A stretch of DNA of 64,000 nt from Actinacidiphila yanglinensis (GTDB lineage Bacteria > Actinomycetota > Actinomycetes > Streptomycetales > Streptomycetaceae). The number at the start of each line of letters is the position of its first letter. Position 1 is the stretch's first letter. The notes beneath the pieces were generated by a model. It was not told where the DNA came from. It saw only the letters and a program-made list of their open reading frames with translations, and did no database searches. This document shows positions 8,353 to 17,206 of this stretch, piece after piece. The stretch is from contig NZ_FNVU01000004.1 in assembly GCF_900107965.1 (NCBI RefSeq), forward strand, positions 434,001 through 498,000, given 5' to 3'. The translations under genes and the position numbers were made by a program.

Positions 8353-9708
8353 GTGACGCAGACATCCCGCACCTCCGCGCCCGGCGACCACCCCGCGGTG
8401 CCCGCCGCCCCCGTCGTCAACGGCCAGGCCGCCGTCCCCGCCGGCTCGCGCCTGCGGCCGCACCGCGCCTGGGCGGTCGCCGCCGTCACGTTCGTGACGA
8501 TCATCGGTTCCGCTGCCTTCGCCTCCCTTCCCGGGCTCCTGATCGACCCGCTGCACAGCGAGTTCGGCTGGTCGCGCGCCATGATCGGATTCGCCGTCTC
8601 CATCAACCTGGCGCTGTACGGGCTGACGGCACCGTTCGCCGCGGCGCTGATGGACCGGTTCGGCATCCGGCGGGTGGTCGCCTGCGCGCTGCTGACGATC
8701 GCGCTCGGCGCCGGACTCACCGTCTTCATGACCCAGGTCTGGCAACTGGTGCTGTGCTGGGGCGTGCTGGTGGGTCTGGGCAGCGGTTCGATGGCGCTCG
8801 CGTTCGCCGCGACCGTCGCCAACCGCTGGTTCGTCGCCCGCCGGGGACTGGTCACCGGCATCCTCACCGCCGGCGGCGCGGCGGGTCAGTTGGTCTTCCT
8901 CCCACTCCTGTCGTGGATCACCGAGCACCACGGCTGGCGCCCGGCCGCCGTGACGGTCTCGTTCGCGGCGCTCGCAGTCGTGCCCTTCGTCTGGCTGCTG
9001 CTGCGCGACCACCCCGCGGACGTCGGGGTGGCCCCCTTCGGGGCGACGGAGTTCGTGCCCAAGCCCCCGCCCGTCACCGGGGCGGCCGGGCGTGCGCTGC
9101 GGGCTCTTCGCCAGGCGGCACGCGGCGGTACCTTCTGGCTGCTGGCCGGCAGCTTCGCGATCTGCGGTGCGTCGACCAACGGTCTGGTGAAGACCCACTT
9201 CGTGCCCGCCGCGCACGACCACGGGCTCCCGGTGACGACCGCGGCGTCCCTGCTCGCCGTCATCGGGGTGTTCGACATCGCGGGCACGGTGGCCTCCGGA
9301 TGGTTCACCGACCGCCTGTCGCCGAGGCGGCTGCTCGCGATCTACTACGGATTGCGCGGACTCTCGCTCATGTTCCTCCCGATGCTGTTCTCCGACAGCA
9401 TCCATCCCTCGATGCTGCTGTTCATCGTCTTCTACGGCCTCGACTGGGTGGCGACGGTGCCGCCGACCATCGCGCTGTGCCGTGAGCACTACGGCGAGAA
9501 CAGCGCGATCGTCTTCGGCTGGGTGCTCGCGGCCCACCAGATCGGTGCGGCCCTGGTCGCCTACCTCGGCGGGGTGGCGCGTGACGCGCTCGGTTCCTAC
9601 GACGTCGTCTGGTACACCTCCGGTGCGTTGTGCGCGGTGGCCGCGCTGATGTCCCTGGTCGTCCGCCACCGGCCGGTCGCCGCGCCCGTGATGGCAGTTA
9701 CCGGATGA
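8353..9708 (+). CDS. MFS transporter, 12-TM organic-acid/oxalate-formate-like family
   Basis: A 451-residue major facilitator with about 12 membrane helices after a short Pro/Ala-rich N-terminus (1-35). The loop 2-3 signature is seen as LMDRFGIRR, and the second half has WFTDRLSPRR. The sequence resembles monocarboxylate/OFA-type carriers (FGWSRAMIGFAVSINLALYGL), but the substrate is not predictable. The GTG at 8353 is chosen because it leaves a short cytoplasmic tail before helix 1; the longer frame upstream overlaps the divergent regulator and is not used. It shares a 71-bp promoter region with the GlxA-type regulator, its likely controller. Confidence 0.87.
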   Translation: MTQTSRTSAPGDHPAVPAAPVVNGQAAVPAGSRLRPHRAWAVAAVTFVTIIGSAAFASLPGLLIDPLHSEFGWSRAMIGFAVSINLALYGLTAPFAAALMDRFGIRRVVACALLTIALGAGLTVFMTQVWQLVLCWGVLVGLGSGSMALAFAATVANRWFVARRGLVTGILTAGGAAGQLVFLPLLSWITEHHGWRPAAVTVSFAALAVVPFVWLLLRDHPADVGVAPFGATEFVPKPPPVTGAAGRALRALRQAARGGTFWLLAGSFAICGASTNGLVKTHFVPAAHDHGLPVTTAASLLAVIGVFDIAGTVASGWFTDRLSPRRLLAIYYGLRGLSLMFLPMLFSDSIHPSMLLFIVFYGLDWVATVPPTIALCREHYGENSAIVFGWVLAAHQIGAALVAYLGGVARDALGSYDVVWYTSGALCAVAALMSLVVRHRPVAAPVMAVTG

Positions 9709-9902
9709 ACGTCCCGAATGTCCGTGCGAGTTCCGGTTCGGGTGGGGTTCACTCTCCCGAGTGAGCGGGGCCGGGCTGGACGGGGCCAGACCGTGCGGGC
9801 TCGGGTGGGGCAGGCCGGAACTCGGCAGGGCGGGGCTGAGCGAGGGCGGGCGGAAGGCGGCGGGCGCCCGGCCCGGCCGAACCGTGCGGAACGGCGTTCG
9901 CT

Positions 9903-11084
9903 CTACCGCGCGCGGGCGGCGGTGCGGGCCGCCGCGCGGGCGATCCGGCGCGCGTCGATCGCCATCTCGCGGAACATCCCGCTGATCGGATTGGTGAAAC
10001 CGGTGAAGTACAGGCCGGGCGTCTCCGGCGGTGTTCTCGCGCCGTGCACCACCGGGCGCCCGCGGCCGTCGAGCACCCCGAGGTGGCCCACGAGCGGTTC
10101 GAGGCCGCGCCGGTAGCCGGTCGCGGCGATCACCACCTCAGGGCGGATCTCCTCGCCGTCGGCGAGGCGCACCTTCTCCCCGTCGAACCCGGCCACGGCC
10201 GCGACGGGTTCGACCCGCCGCGAGCGCACCGCGGCGACCAGGCCGACGTCCTGCACCGGGATCGCGCCGTCCAGCACGCGCGAGTACAGCCCCGTCCCGG
10301 GCCGCGGCAGCCCGAATTCGGAAAGGTCCGGCACAGCGGCCCGTTCTACGTACGGCGCGATGCGGTCCACCAGCCGGGTCGGCAGCCGGCGGCAGACGAT
10401 CCCGCTGGCCTGCGCGGGCCAGCCCAGCGTGGAACGGCGCAGGATGTGCGGGGGCGTGCGCACCGCGAGACGGACCCGGGCGGCGCCCCCCTCGGCGAGA
10501 TCCACGGCGATCTCCGCACCGGTGTTGCCGACACCGACCACGAGGACGTCCCGCCCCGTGTAGGGGGCGGCGTTGCGGTAGTGGGCGGCGTGCAGAAGAT
10601 CGCCGGGGAAGGTCTCCCGCCCCGGCCAGTCGGGTATGTGGGGACTGTGGTTGTGGCCGGTCGCCACCACGATCGCCGGAGCGGTCAGCACCCGGCCGCC
10701 GGTCGCGGGCAGTTCCCAGCCCGCGCCGCTCCGTTCGACGCGTCGCACCTCGATCCCGGTGGTGATCTCGAGCTCGTGGTGGTCGGCGTACTCCTCGAGG
10801 TAGCGCACCACGTCGTCCCGGCCGACCCACCGGCCGTAGCGGCGCGGGATCGGCAGTCCGGGCAGCGCCGACAGCCGTCGTGTGGTGTGCAGGTGCAACC
10901 GGTCGTAGTGGCCGCGCCACGACGCCCCCAACTGCTCGTCGCGTTCCACCACGAGCGCTCGAAGTCCCTGCTGCCGCAGTGCCGCTGCGGCGGCCAACCC
11001 GCCGGGGCCGGCACCGATGACAACGGCGTCGAGTGCGGCGGCGGTCGCGCGGACCCGGTCGGTGGCGGTCGTGGGGTCGACCAT
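9903..11084 (-). CDS. Flavin-dependent monooxygenase (CzcO/YUCCA-like FAD/NAD(P) protein)
   Basis: 393 residues with two dinucleotide-binding folds. FAD binding is shown by VVIGAGPGGLAAAAAL (about 13-28) and NAD(P)H binding by VLVVGVGNTGAEIA (about 175). FPGDLLHAAHY corresponds to the flavin-monooxygenase fingerprint between the two, and VVIAATGYRRGLEPL is the ATGY strand. Such proteins hydroxylate or oxygenate small molecules; the substrate here is unknown. The ATG at 11084 is preferred over the frame start at 11123 because an AGGAG lies 8 nt upstream and the Rossmann strand follows normally. It appears monocistronic, with 194 nt of empty GC-rich DNA downstream. Confidence 0.88.
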   Translation of the reverse strand: MVDPTTATDRVRATAAALDAVVIGAGPGGLAAAAALRQQGLRALVVERDEQLGASWRGHYDRLHLHTTRRLSALPGLPIPRRYGRWVGRDDVVRYLEEYADHHELEITTGIEVRRVERSGAGWELPATGGRVLTAPAIVVATGHNHSPHIPDWPGRETFPGDLLHAAHYRNAAPYTGRDVLVVGVGNTGAEIAVDLAEGGAARVRLAVRTPPHILRRSTLGWPAQASGIVCRRLPTRLVDRIAPYVERAAVPDLSEFGLPRPGTGLYSRVLDGAIPVQDVGLVAAVRSRRVEPVAAVAGFDGEKVRLADGEEIRPEVVIAATGYRRGLEPLVGHLGVLDGRGRPVVHGARTPPETPGLYFTGFTNPISGMFREMAIDARRIARAAARTAARAR

Positions 11085-11459
11085 GGAGGCACTCCTGGAG
11101 CCAAAAGCGTCTGATACGAACACGGCCGGTGCTACCGGAAGGTATCCGCCCCGGCGGGTGCGAGCGTAGTCCCCCGTACCGGACGCCCCGCAGGGGCCGT
11201 TGAGTTGCCCGGTCCCTGCCGCTCGCCCGTCGCGCGCCGGCCGTTCGCGGGCCGATTGCCGACCGGTGTCCCGCGGCGACGTCCCCGCGCCGACGGCCGT
11301 TCACCGCGCGCTCCTTGTCCCCGTCCCGGAACGCGACGACGCGGGCGCCGGCGGTCTCCCCCGAGACCTTGTGGCGCCCGCGTCGGGGCGTGCTGTTGCG
11401 GCAGGACTGGCGCGCGGGGACGGAACTTCCAAGCGGACGGCCGATGTCGGGCGCCGTCG
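11085..11459. other. Intergenic region between monooxygenase and TetR genes
   Basis: 375 nt with no supported gene. The right part holds a compound hairpin annotated as the terminator of the TetR gene. The left part is presumably the promoter region of the monooxygenase gene, but no convincing -10/-35 pair is seen. Confidence 0.5.
11339..11383 (-). terminator. Nested stem-loop terminator downstream of the TetR gene
   Basis: An outer 11-bp perfect stem (ACGCGGGCGCC at 11339-11349 pairing with 11373-11383) encloses an inner hairpin GGTCTC-CCCC-GAGACC (11353-11368). It lies about 77 nt past the TetR stop codon in its direction of transcription. There is no clear T-tract, as is common in streptomycetes. 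Confidence 0.6.
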
Positions 11460-12107
11460 CTACTTCGGCGGTTTCCTTCCGGTGACTCCGAGGTGGACGA
11501 GCAGCGCCAGGTTCGGCTTCAGGTCGGCCTGCTTGACGCCGGTCCCGGTGAAACCTTTCTGGTGTGCCGCGACCGCGGCCAGCATGGCCACCAGCGAGCC
11601 GGCCACGGCCGGCGCGCTGACCTGCTTGTCGACCTTGCCCTTGCTCTGCAGGTCCTTGATGGAGTCGGTGAGCGAGCTCGTCACCGAGTTGAGGATCCGG
11701 GTGCGGATCCGGTTGAAGCGCTTGTCGCCCTCGGCGGCGCCGAGATCGATCACGCGGAGGATGGCGTCGTTCCTGCGCCAGAAGGACAGGAAGCCGTCGA
11801 CGAGTTGGTCCGCGGCGAGTGCGCCGGACTTGCCGACCCACGAGCGACCCGCGACCAGTTCGGTCAGGCTCGCCGCCTCCTTCGCCATCTCGTCGGCGAG
11901 TTCAAGGACGGCGCCCTCGACGTCGGGGAAGTACTGATAGAACGTTGCGGGGGAGGTGCCCGCCATCCGGGCGACGTCAATCACCTTGACATCCCGGTAC
12001 GGCGACGTGCTGAGCATCTCGCCGAGGCAGTCCAGCAGCTTCTGCCGCGTGGCCTGCCCGCGGCGGCCCGCAACACGGCCGTCGACGGTGCGAACTTGTC
12101 CTGTCAT
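11460..12107 (-). CDS. TetR-family transcriptional regulator
   Basis: A 215-residue TetR repressor. The N-terminal DNA-binding domain is clear at about 17-62: TRQKLLDCLGEMLSTSPYRD then VKVIDVARMAGTSPATFYQYF, the TetR helix-turn-helix. The C-terminal part is all helical and ends in a conserved-looking NLALLVHLGVTGRK. I remember a near-identical TetR protein a couple of genes from afsK in S. coelicolor (about SCO4421), so this is probably core rather than transferred. It diverges from the VOC gene across about 300 bp, which may contain its operator. The ligand is unknown. Confidence 0.9.
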   Translation of the reverse strand: MTGQVRTVDGRVAGRRGQATRQKLLDCLGEMLSTSPYRDVKVIDVARMAGTSPATFYQYFPDVEGAVLELADEMAKEAASLTELVAGRSWVGKSGALAADQLVDGFLSFWRRNDAILRVIDLGAAEGDKRFNRIRTRILNSVTSSLTDSIKDLQSKGKVDKQVSAPAVAGSLVAMLAAVAAHQKGFTGTGVKQADLKPNLALLVHLGVTGRKPPK

Positions 12108-12408
12108 GCCGTCAGTTTACCGGCGGGTGATCGGCGCGCGATTTGGCGGCGTGCAAACGGGGACGCCCTCCTTCCACTTGGCGAACCGCCAGTTCAACGG
12201 TGTTTTCCCCCGTCTCAGGGGCCCCACGGGTGTGCGGGTGGAATGTGTCGAATGGGTGATTCGGGCCCGCGGCGCGCCCGGCTCGAAGAATTGACCATAT
12301 GTTCGAATTCAGGCTCGTGCCGTGGGGAAGATCACTGGTTACGGTGGCGGGGACGGCGTGTCGAAGGCACTCCGCGAAGCATCGCGAACGTATAGGGAGG
12401 ACGGAGTC
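12108..12408. other. Divergent promoter region between TetR and VOC genes
   Basis: 301 nt with no supported gene. The right part is locally A/T-richer (about 12285-12400, including CATATG and TTCGAATTC) and is the likely promoter area of the VOC-afsK direction. No clear TetR palindrome was recognised. Confidence 0.4.
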
Positions 12409-13197
12409 ATGCCGGAATTCGGTGAGGGGGCCCCATGTTGGGCCGATGTGACGTTGCCCGACCTCGAAGCGGGCCGGCGCTTCTACGGTGAGTTGCTCGG
12501 CTGGACCTTCGAGGACCAGGGGGAGGAGTTCGGCCACTACACGATGGCGCGGCGCGACGGAGCAAGAGTCGCGGCCCTGCTGCCGAAGGTGAACCCGTCG
12601 ATGGCGACCGCCTGGGGGGTGTTCCTCCGTGCCTCCGACGCGGGCCGGACCGTCGCGAAGGTCAGGACGGCCGGCGGGCAGGTGGTCTTCGGCCCCGACC
12701 CGGTCGGTGACGTCGGCGTGATGACCGCGATCATCGACCCTGGCGGCTCGTACGTCGGGCTCTGGCAGCCCGGCAGCCACCCTGGCTTCGACCTGGTCAA
12801 CGAGCCGGGTGCGTTCGCCTGGGCGGAGAACCACACGCGGGACACCGAGGTCGTCGACACCTTCTACCAGGAGGTGTTCGGCTACGACTCCCAGCAGGTC
12901 GGGGACGGCGTTCACTTCGACTACGCGGTGTGGTCGGTGCCCGGGGCCGAGAACCCCGCGCTGGGCCGGATGAAGCACGGCGGCGCCCCCGACGACACCC
13001 CCACCGCCTACCAGGTCTACTTCGGCGTCGAGGACTGCGACGACGCGGCCGCCACCGTCCGCCGGCTCGGCGGCCAGGTGCTGGTGGAGCCCGCCGCTTC
13101 GCCGTACGGCCGCACCGCCGTCGTCACCGACGACCAGGGGGCGCGGTTCTCCGTGATCGACCTCCGGAGCCGGACGGAGCCGACACCCGGGCAGTAG
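12409..13197 (+). CDS. Two-domain VOC (glyoxalase/bleomycin-resistance-like) protein upstream of afsK
   Basis: A 262-residue protein of two tandem VOC modules (about 8-120 and 135-255). Each shows the strand-helix pattern DLEAGRRFYGELLGWTFE and TEVVDTFYQEVFGYDSQQ. Streptomyces members are often called hydroxylases without evidence; a dioxygenase, isomerase or ligand-binding role is possible. GGGAGG with 8-nt spacing supports the ATG at 12409; the longer frame is discarded. It precedes afsK on the same strand by 241 nt. From memory, the AfsK inhibitor KbpA of S. coelicolor is a protein of about 250 residues encoded near afsK; whether this is its counterpart is unproven. A paralogue lies at 43860-44660. 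Confidence 0.85.
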   Translation: MPEFGEGAPCWADVTLPDLEAGRRFYGELLGWTFEDQGEEFGHYTMARRDGARVAALLPKVNPSMATAWGVFLRASDAGRTVAKVRTAGGQVVFGPDPVGDVGVMTAIIDPGGSYVGLWQPGSHPGFDLVNEPGAFAWAENHTRDTEVVDTFYQEVFGYDSQQVGDGVHFDYAVWSVPGAENPALGRMKHGGAPDDTPTAYQVYFGVEDCDDAAATVRRLGGQVLVEPAASPYGRTAVVTDDQGARFSVIDLRSRTEPTPGQ

Positions 13198-13438
13198 GCC
13201 CGGTTCACCCCCTCCTGACGCCCGCTTCGGCGCGGCGATTGGCCCTCGCGCGCCGGAGAGCGGATGATAACGAGTTCGCTTTCGGGGCGTGTCGTGGCGG
13301 CCCCGGGTTCGCAACCGGCGCTCATCCCAGGAAGAATCGGACCCGTACCCTGGCACGGGAGCCAGCGACCGGCCGGACGGGGCCGCGCAGCACGGGGAAC
13401 GGCCGCGAACAACGCGGGCACGGGGAGGTGGCAGGGCA

Positions 13439-15877
13439 GTGGTGGAGCAGCTGACGCAGCATGACCCGAGACGGATCGGCCCTTTCGAGGTGCTGGGGCG
13501 GCTCGGAGCCGGCGGCATGGGGCTGGTCTATCTCGCCCGCTCGGCCTCCGGCCGACGGGTCGCGATCAAGACCGTACGGGCAGAGCTGGCCGAGGACCAA
13601 CTCTTCCGGGTCCGCTTCACCCGCGAGGTGGAGGCCGCCCGTGCGGTGTCGGGCTTCTACACCGCGGCCGTCGTTGACGCCGACCCGCGTGCCGCGGTCC
13701 CCTGGCTCGCCACCGCCTACGTCCCCGCCCCGTCCCTGGAAGAGATCGTCAACGAGTCCGGCCCGCTGCCCGCCCAGGGAGTGCGCTGGCTCGCGGCGGG
13801 CATCGCCGAGGCGTTGCAGTCGATCCATGCCGCGGGCCTGGTGCACCGGGACATGAAGCCGTCGAACGTACTGGTGGTCGAGGACGGGCCCCGGGTGATC
13901 GACTTTGGTATCGCCTCCGGGGTGTCCAACACCCGGCTGACGATGACCAACGTGGCCGTCGGCACCCCCGCGTACATGTCGCCCGAGCAGGCCCGCGACT
14001 CCCGCAGCGTGCGCGGCGCCAGCGACATCTTCTCGCTCGGCTCCACCCTGGTCTTCGCCGCCACCGGGCACGCGCCGTTCCACGGCGCCAACCCCGTCGA
14101 GACCGTCTTCATGCTGCTGCGGGAGGGCCCCGACCTGGCCGGGCTGCCCGACGAGCTGCGCCCGCTGATCGAGTCGTGCATGCGGATGAAGGCCGAGGAG
14201 CGCCCCACCCCCGCCGACCTGCAGGCGCAGCTCGCCCCGCACCTTTTCTCCTCCGGCGGCGACGACACCGGTACCGCCTCGGCCTGGCTGCCGCCCGGGG
14301 CGGTCGCCCTGATCGAGGAGCGGCACCGCCGGCCCGGGGTCCCGCCGAACGGCGGCCGGACCGCCCGCCCGCCCGCGCCGCAGCCCTCGGGTCCCCAGGT
14401 TCCCGCGCCGCAGCAGCCCTCAGCCCCGCAGGTTCCCGCCCCGTCGCCTTCCGCGGCGCAGTCCTCCGGCCCGGTGCCGCCGCAGCCCGTGTCGCCGCCC
14501 CGCCCCCAGCAGCCGCCCCCCGGCGGCCCGCACCAGCACGCGGCCGCGTCCGTACAGCTGGCCGGGTCCGCGCCGATCGGGCCGGGGCTGCGGGTGGCGC
14601 ACGCGGCGGAGCTCAAGGCGGTGGCCGCACCGGTGCCCGGCACCGAGTGGGTGCGGACCCGCCATGGCGCCCACCGGGCCCCGCAGGCCGCCCCGCCGTC
14701 CGTACCCGCGGCGATGCCCCGCCCGCCGGGCCCACCGGGGCCGCCGGGGGAGTGGCGTCCGTGGCGGTTCCGGATGTCCAACGACGTGTGGGGCACCCCC
14801 GTGGTGGACGGCGGCCTGCTCTACGTCACGTCCTTCGAGGTGCACGCGCTCGATGTGGCCAGCGGGCGCAGGCAGTTCAAGACGCGGGACGTGGCCTGGA
14901 CGATGGCGGTGGCAGGCGGCCGTATCCATGCGTCGGACGGGCCCAGCCTGTTCGCGCTCGGGGCGGCCGACGGCGGGGACCGGTGGCGCACCGCGATCGA
15001 CGGCTGGGTGTACGCGGTGCAGGCCGACGCCGGCACCGTCGTCACGGGCACCCGGGGCGGCATCGTGCAGGCGTGGGACGCCGAGCGCGGGACGCTGCGC
15101 TGGGAGCGCTCAGGTGTGCAGACCGAGTTCGAGTCGCCGGACGCCGGCCCGAGCGTCGAGGGCCGGATGGTGTTCTACCAGGGGGGCGGCCTGCTGCACG
15201 CGGTGGACGCCCTCAACGGCGCGGAGTTGTGGTCGTACCCGGTGGGGGAGCCCGGAGCGGCCGGTTCGGTGGTCACCCGGCCGGTGCTGGCCGACGGCGT
15301 GGTGCATCTGACCGCCGGTACCCGGGTGCTGGCCCTCGACGCCCGTACCGGCGCGGAGCGGTGGCACTTCGAGGCGCCCGCCGTGATGTTCGCGCCGCCC
15401 GCACACGTCCCCGGCCCCGGGCCCACCGGCGGCGGGATCTACGTCACCGACCACCTCGGTACCGTGTACGCGCTCGATCCGGCGGACGGCCATGACCGGT
15501 GGCGGGTCGCCACCGAGCCGCGGCAGTCGCTGGAGCCGGTGGTGGTGGCCGCGGGAGGGGTGCACCTCGGGGCGGGCGGCGCGCTGTACACGCTGGACGC
15601 GGTGAGCGGGACGCCGCGCTGGCGCTTCACCGCGCAGGGCGAGATCGTCGGGTCGCCCGCGGTGGCGGACGGCCGCGTGCACTTCGGTTCGAAGGACCAC
15701 TGCCTGTACACGGTGGACGCGCAGGGCGGCCAGTTGCGCTGGCGACTGGAGACCGGCGGCGAGATCACCGGGTCACCCGTGGCCGCCGAAGGTGTGGTCT
15801 ACGCGTGCTCGAAGGATCGCTGCGTGTACGCCCTGGATGCCGCGAAGGGCACCGGTTCGACCGCGCGCCGGGCCTGA
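13439..15877 (+). CDS. afsK: Serine/threonine protein kinase AfsK with PQQ-type beta-propeller domain
   Basis: AfsK autophosphorylates and then phosphorylates AfsR, linking signals to secondary metabolism and, in S. coelicolor, to hyphal branching. This copy has 812 residues. The kinase domain (about 14-270) has glycine loop GAGGMG (23-28), K44, HRD 136-138 (HRDMKPSN), DFG 155-157 and GTPAYMSPEQ. A Pro/Ala/Gln-rich linker (about 300-470) leads to a C-terminal run of PQQ/WD-like repeats (about 480-805), for example GGLLYVTSFEVHALD. No membrane segment is visible. Starting at the GTG at 13439 puts the activation-loop Thr at residue 168, the autophosphorylation site remembered for S. coelicolor AfsK; GGGGAGG lies 10 nt upstream. 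The neighbourhood with afsS and afsR confirms the identity. Confidence 0.95.
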   Translation: MVEQLTQHDPRRIGPFEVLGRLGAGGMGLVYLARSASGRRVAIKTVRAELAEDQLFRVRFTREVEAARAVSGFYTAAVVDADPRAAVPWLATAYVPAPSLEEIVNESGPLPAQGVRWLAAGIAEALQSIHAAGLVHRDMKPSNVLVVEDGPRVIDFGIASGVSNTRLTMTNVAVGTPAYMSPEQARDSRSVRGASDIFSLGSTLVFAATGHAPFHGANPVETVFMLLREGPDLAGLPDELRPLIESCMRMKAEERPTPADLQAQLAPHLFSSGGDDTGTASAWLPPGAVALIEERHRRPGVPPNGGRTARPPAPQPSGPQVPAPQQPSAPQVPAPSPSAAQSSGPVPPQPVSPPRPQQPPPGGPHQHAAASVQLAGSAPIGPGLRVAHAAELKAVAAPVPGTEWVRTRHGAHRAPQAAPPSVPAAMPRPPGPPGPPGEWRPWRFRMSNDVWGTPVVDGGLLYVTSFEVHALDVASGRRQFKTRDVAWTMAVAGGRIHASDGPSLFALGAADGGDRWRTAIDGWVYAVQADAGTVVTGTRGGIVQAWDAERGTLRWERSGVQTEFESPDAGPSVEGRMVFYQGGGLLHAVDALNGAELWSYPVGEPGAAGSVVTRPVLADGVVHLTAGTRVLALDARTGAERWHFEAPAVMFAPPAHVPGPGPTGGGIYVTDHLGTVYALDPADGHDRWRVATEPRQSLEPVVVAAGGVHLGAGGALYTLDAVSGTPRWRFTAQGEIVGSPAVADGRVHFGSKDHCLYTVDAQGGQLRWRLETGGEITGSPVAAEGVVYACSKDRCVYALDAAKGTGSTARRA

Positions 15878-15934
15878 ACCGACTGCGGCGAACCCCCTCC
15901 GGGCCGCACTCCCGGGCGGTCAGGTCGAGCCGTC

Positions 15935-16501
15935 TCACTGCTTCGGCGGGCGGTCGGGCGAGAGCGGCTTCGTGTACGGGTCCGGCGCCGACGGGGGCGC
16001 CGACGGGCGTTCCGGCAACTCGTGAATCTCCGGCGGCGCGTGCGGGACGTCGTCCGGCGGCGGGAGTTCGGGTTGGCCGTAGTGCGGGCGGCGCAGCCCC
16101 GACAGCAGGAACGCCCCCGCGAAGAGCAGCAGGCCGCCCGCGAACGCCAGACCCACACCCGTGCCCAGCCCGTCGCCCCCCGCGGTCAGCGAGTGGGAGA
16201 ACTGCGCCTGCCGGACCATCCACAGCACCGTGATGCCGAGCACCAGGAAGCCGGCCAGGGCCACCGCCTGCCAGGACCGCGCGAGCACGCCCAGCAGGGT
16301 GAGCAGCGCGGCGAACCCCATCGGCAGGAAGAGGGAGCCGAGCAGGGCCGCGTCATGATCGGTGACGCCGACACCCGTGAAGAGGTCGTCGACCCGGATG
16401 TTCGAGCCGTGGCGGCCGTCGTACCAGGCACGGAAGGGGCTCCAGACGGCGGCCGCCGCTCCGGCGAGCGCGAGCAGTGACCCCATGATGTTGCGGACCA
16501 T
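15935..16501 (-). CDS. Four-helix membrane protein of unknown function between afsK and afsS
   Basis: 188 residues with four likely membrane helices: about 5-20, 52-72, 80-98 and 115-133. A Pro-rich charged C-terminal tail follows (about 134-188, rich in PP and ending RPPKQ), likely cytoplasmic. I recall a conserved hypothetical of this type at the same place in S. coelicolor (SCO4424), so it is a stable member of the afs neighbourhood, but its function is unknown. It is convergent with afsK (57-nt gap). GAGGTGG is 10 nt upstream of the ATG at 16501; a second ATG lies 15 nt further in. Confidence 0.8.
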   Translation of the reverse strand: MVRNIMGSLLALAGAAAAVWSPFRAWYDGRHGSNIRVDDLFTGVGVTDHDAALLGSLFLPMGFAALLTLLGVLARSWQAVALAGFLVLGITVLWMVRQAQFSHSLTAGGDGLGTGVGLAFAGGLLLFAGAFLLSGLRRPHYGQPELPPPDDVPHAPPEIHELPERPSAPPSAPDPYTKPLSPDRPPKQ

Positions 16502-17197
16502 CGGGGTGCCACCACCTCGTGTCGCTCACTCGGCCCCCACGGTGCCGACGCTACGCCCGGGGCCGCGGCGCTGCCAGGCGAAGGTGATCGACGGGGTGAG
16601 CAGTCCTGCGACCAGCACTTTCGGGTATCCGCGCGCCTCGGTGGGCGGGTTCCGGAGCCTGACTCCGGTGCATCGGCCCGCGCCCGTCCAGCTCGCCCTT
16701 GTCCGCCCATGCCCATCCGTCTCGCCGCCGCCCTGCCGCCTCGGCGCGAAGCACCGCCCGGCCCGGCGACCCCCGTACGGCCATCGGGCCGGGCAGGCGC
16801 CGTGACCCTGCGGAACCGCGATCGTCGCGGCCCGCGCCGCACGGCACCCCCGTTCCACAGAGGTTCCCATGACCGCACGCAAAAAGTCGGCCGCAGCGCC
16901 CCCTCCGCGCTGCGGCCGACCGGTCGCCCGGACGGAGGGCCGACCCCCTGAGTCGGCTCGCCGTGCCCCCCGGGCTTCCTTGACTCCCCCGTGCCTCCTG
17001 TGTGGACCGTCCTGGCGCCCGCCCCCACGGGACCGCCCGGACACTCCCCACCCCCCGTTGTTCCCCCGTTCCCCCTGTCACCCGGCTCCCCCTGAGAGCC
17101 GGGATCTTCGAGGCCCGCCACGTCCCCAAACGTGGTGCGCGCTCGAAGCCTTGGGTCAGTCCTGGTCAGTCCTTGGTCGGTCCTGGTCCGGTCCGGG
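16502..17197. other. Long intergenic region downstream of afsS
   Basis: About 700 nt with no supported protein gene; frames on both strands are GC filler without ribosome binding sites. It holds a strong minus-strand terminator at 16881-16920 and a tandem repeat at 17153-17206 directly after the afsS stop. The afsS transcript may therefore carry a 3' region of about 280 nt. The remainder (16502-16880) is probably the promoter region of the membrane-protein gene. Confidence 0.5.
16881..16920 (-). terminator. Intrinsic terminator of the afsS transcript
   Basis: A perfect 14-bp stem (arms 16886-16899 and 16907-16920, GTCGGCCGCAGCGC and its complement) closes a 7-nt loop. Read on the minus strand, a run of five T follows (complement of AAAAA at 16881-16885). 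This is a textbook rho-independent terminator, about 278 nt after the afsS stop codon. Confidence 0.85.
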
Positions 17198-17206
17198 TCA
17201 GTCCTG
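17153..17206. repeat. Tandem degenerate 10-11 bp repeat at the afsS 3' end
   Basis: Five consecutive units related to GGTCAGTCCT occupy this stretch. On the minus strand they read CAGGACTGACC, the last two afsS codons (Gln-Asp), the stop and following bases. A 12-mer, CAGGACTGACCC, occurs exactly twice (17153-17164 and 17195-17206). The array looks like slipped duplications of the gene's own end. Confidence 0.7.

Noticed and set aside
8158..9669. 503-codon frame antisense to the MFS carrier
   Set aside because: Composition (Gly/Arg/Gln/His) and lack of motifs mark it as a shadow frame.
16526..17129. Minus-strand frames of about 170-310 codons between the membrane protein and afsS
   Set aside because: They cross a strong terminator at 16881-16920 and have no domain; treated as non-coding.
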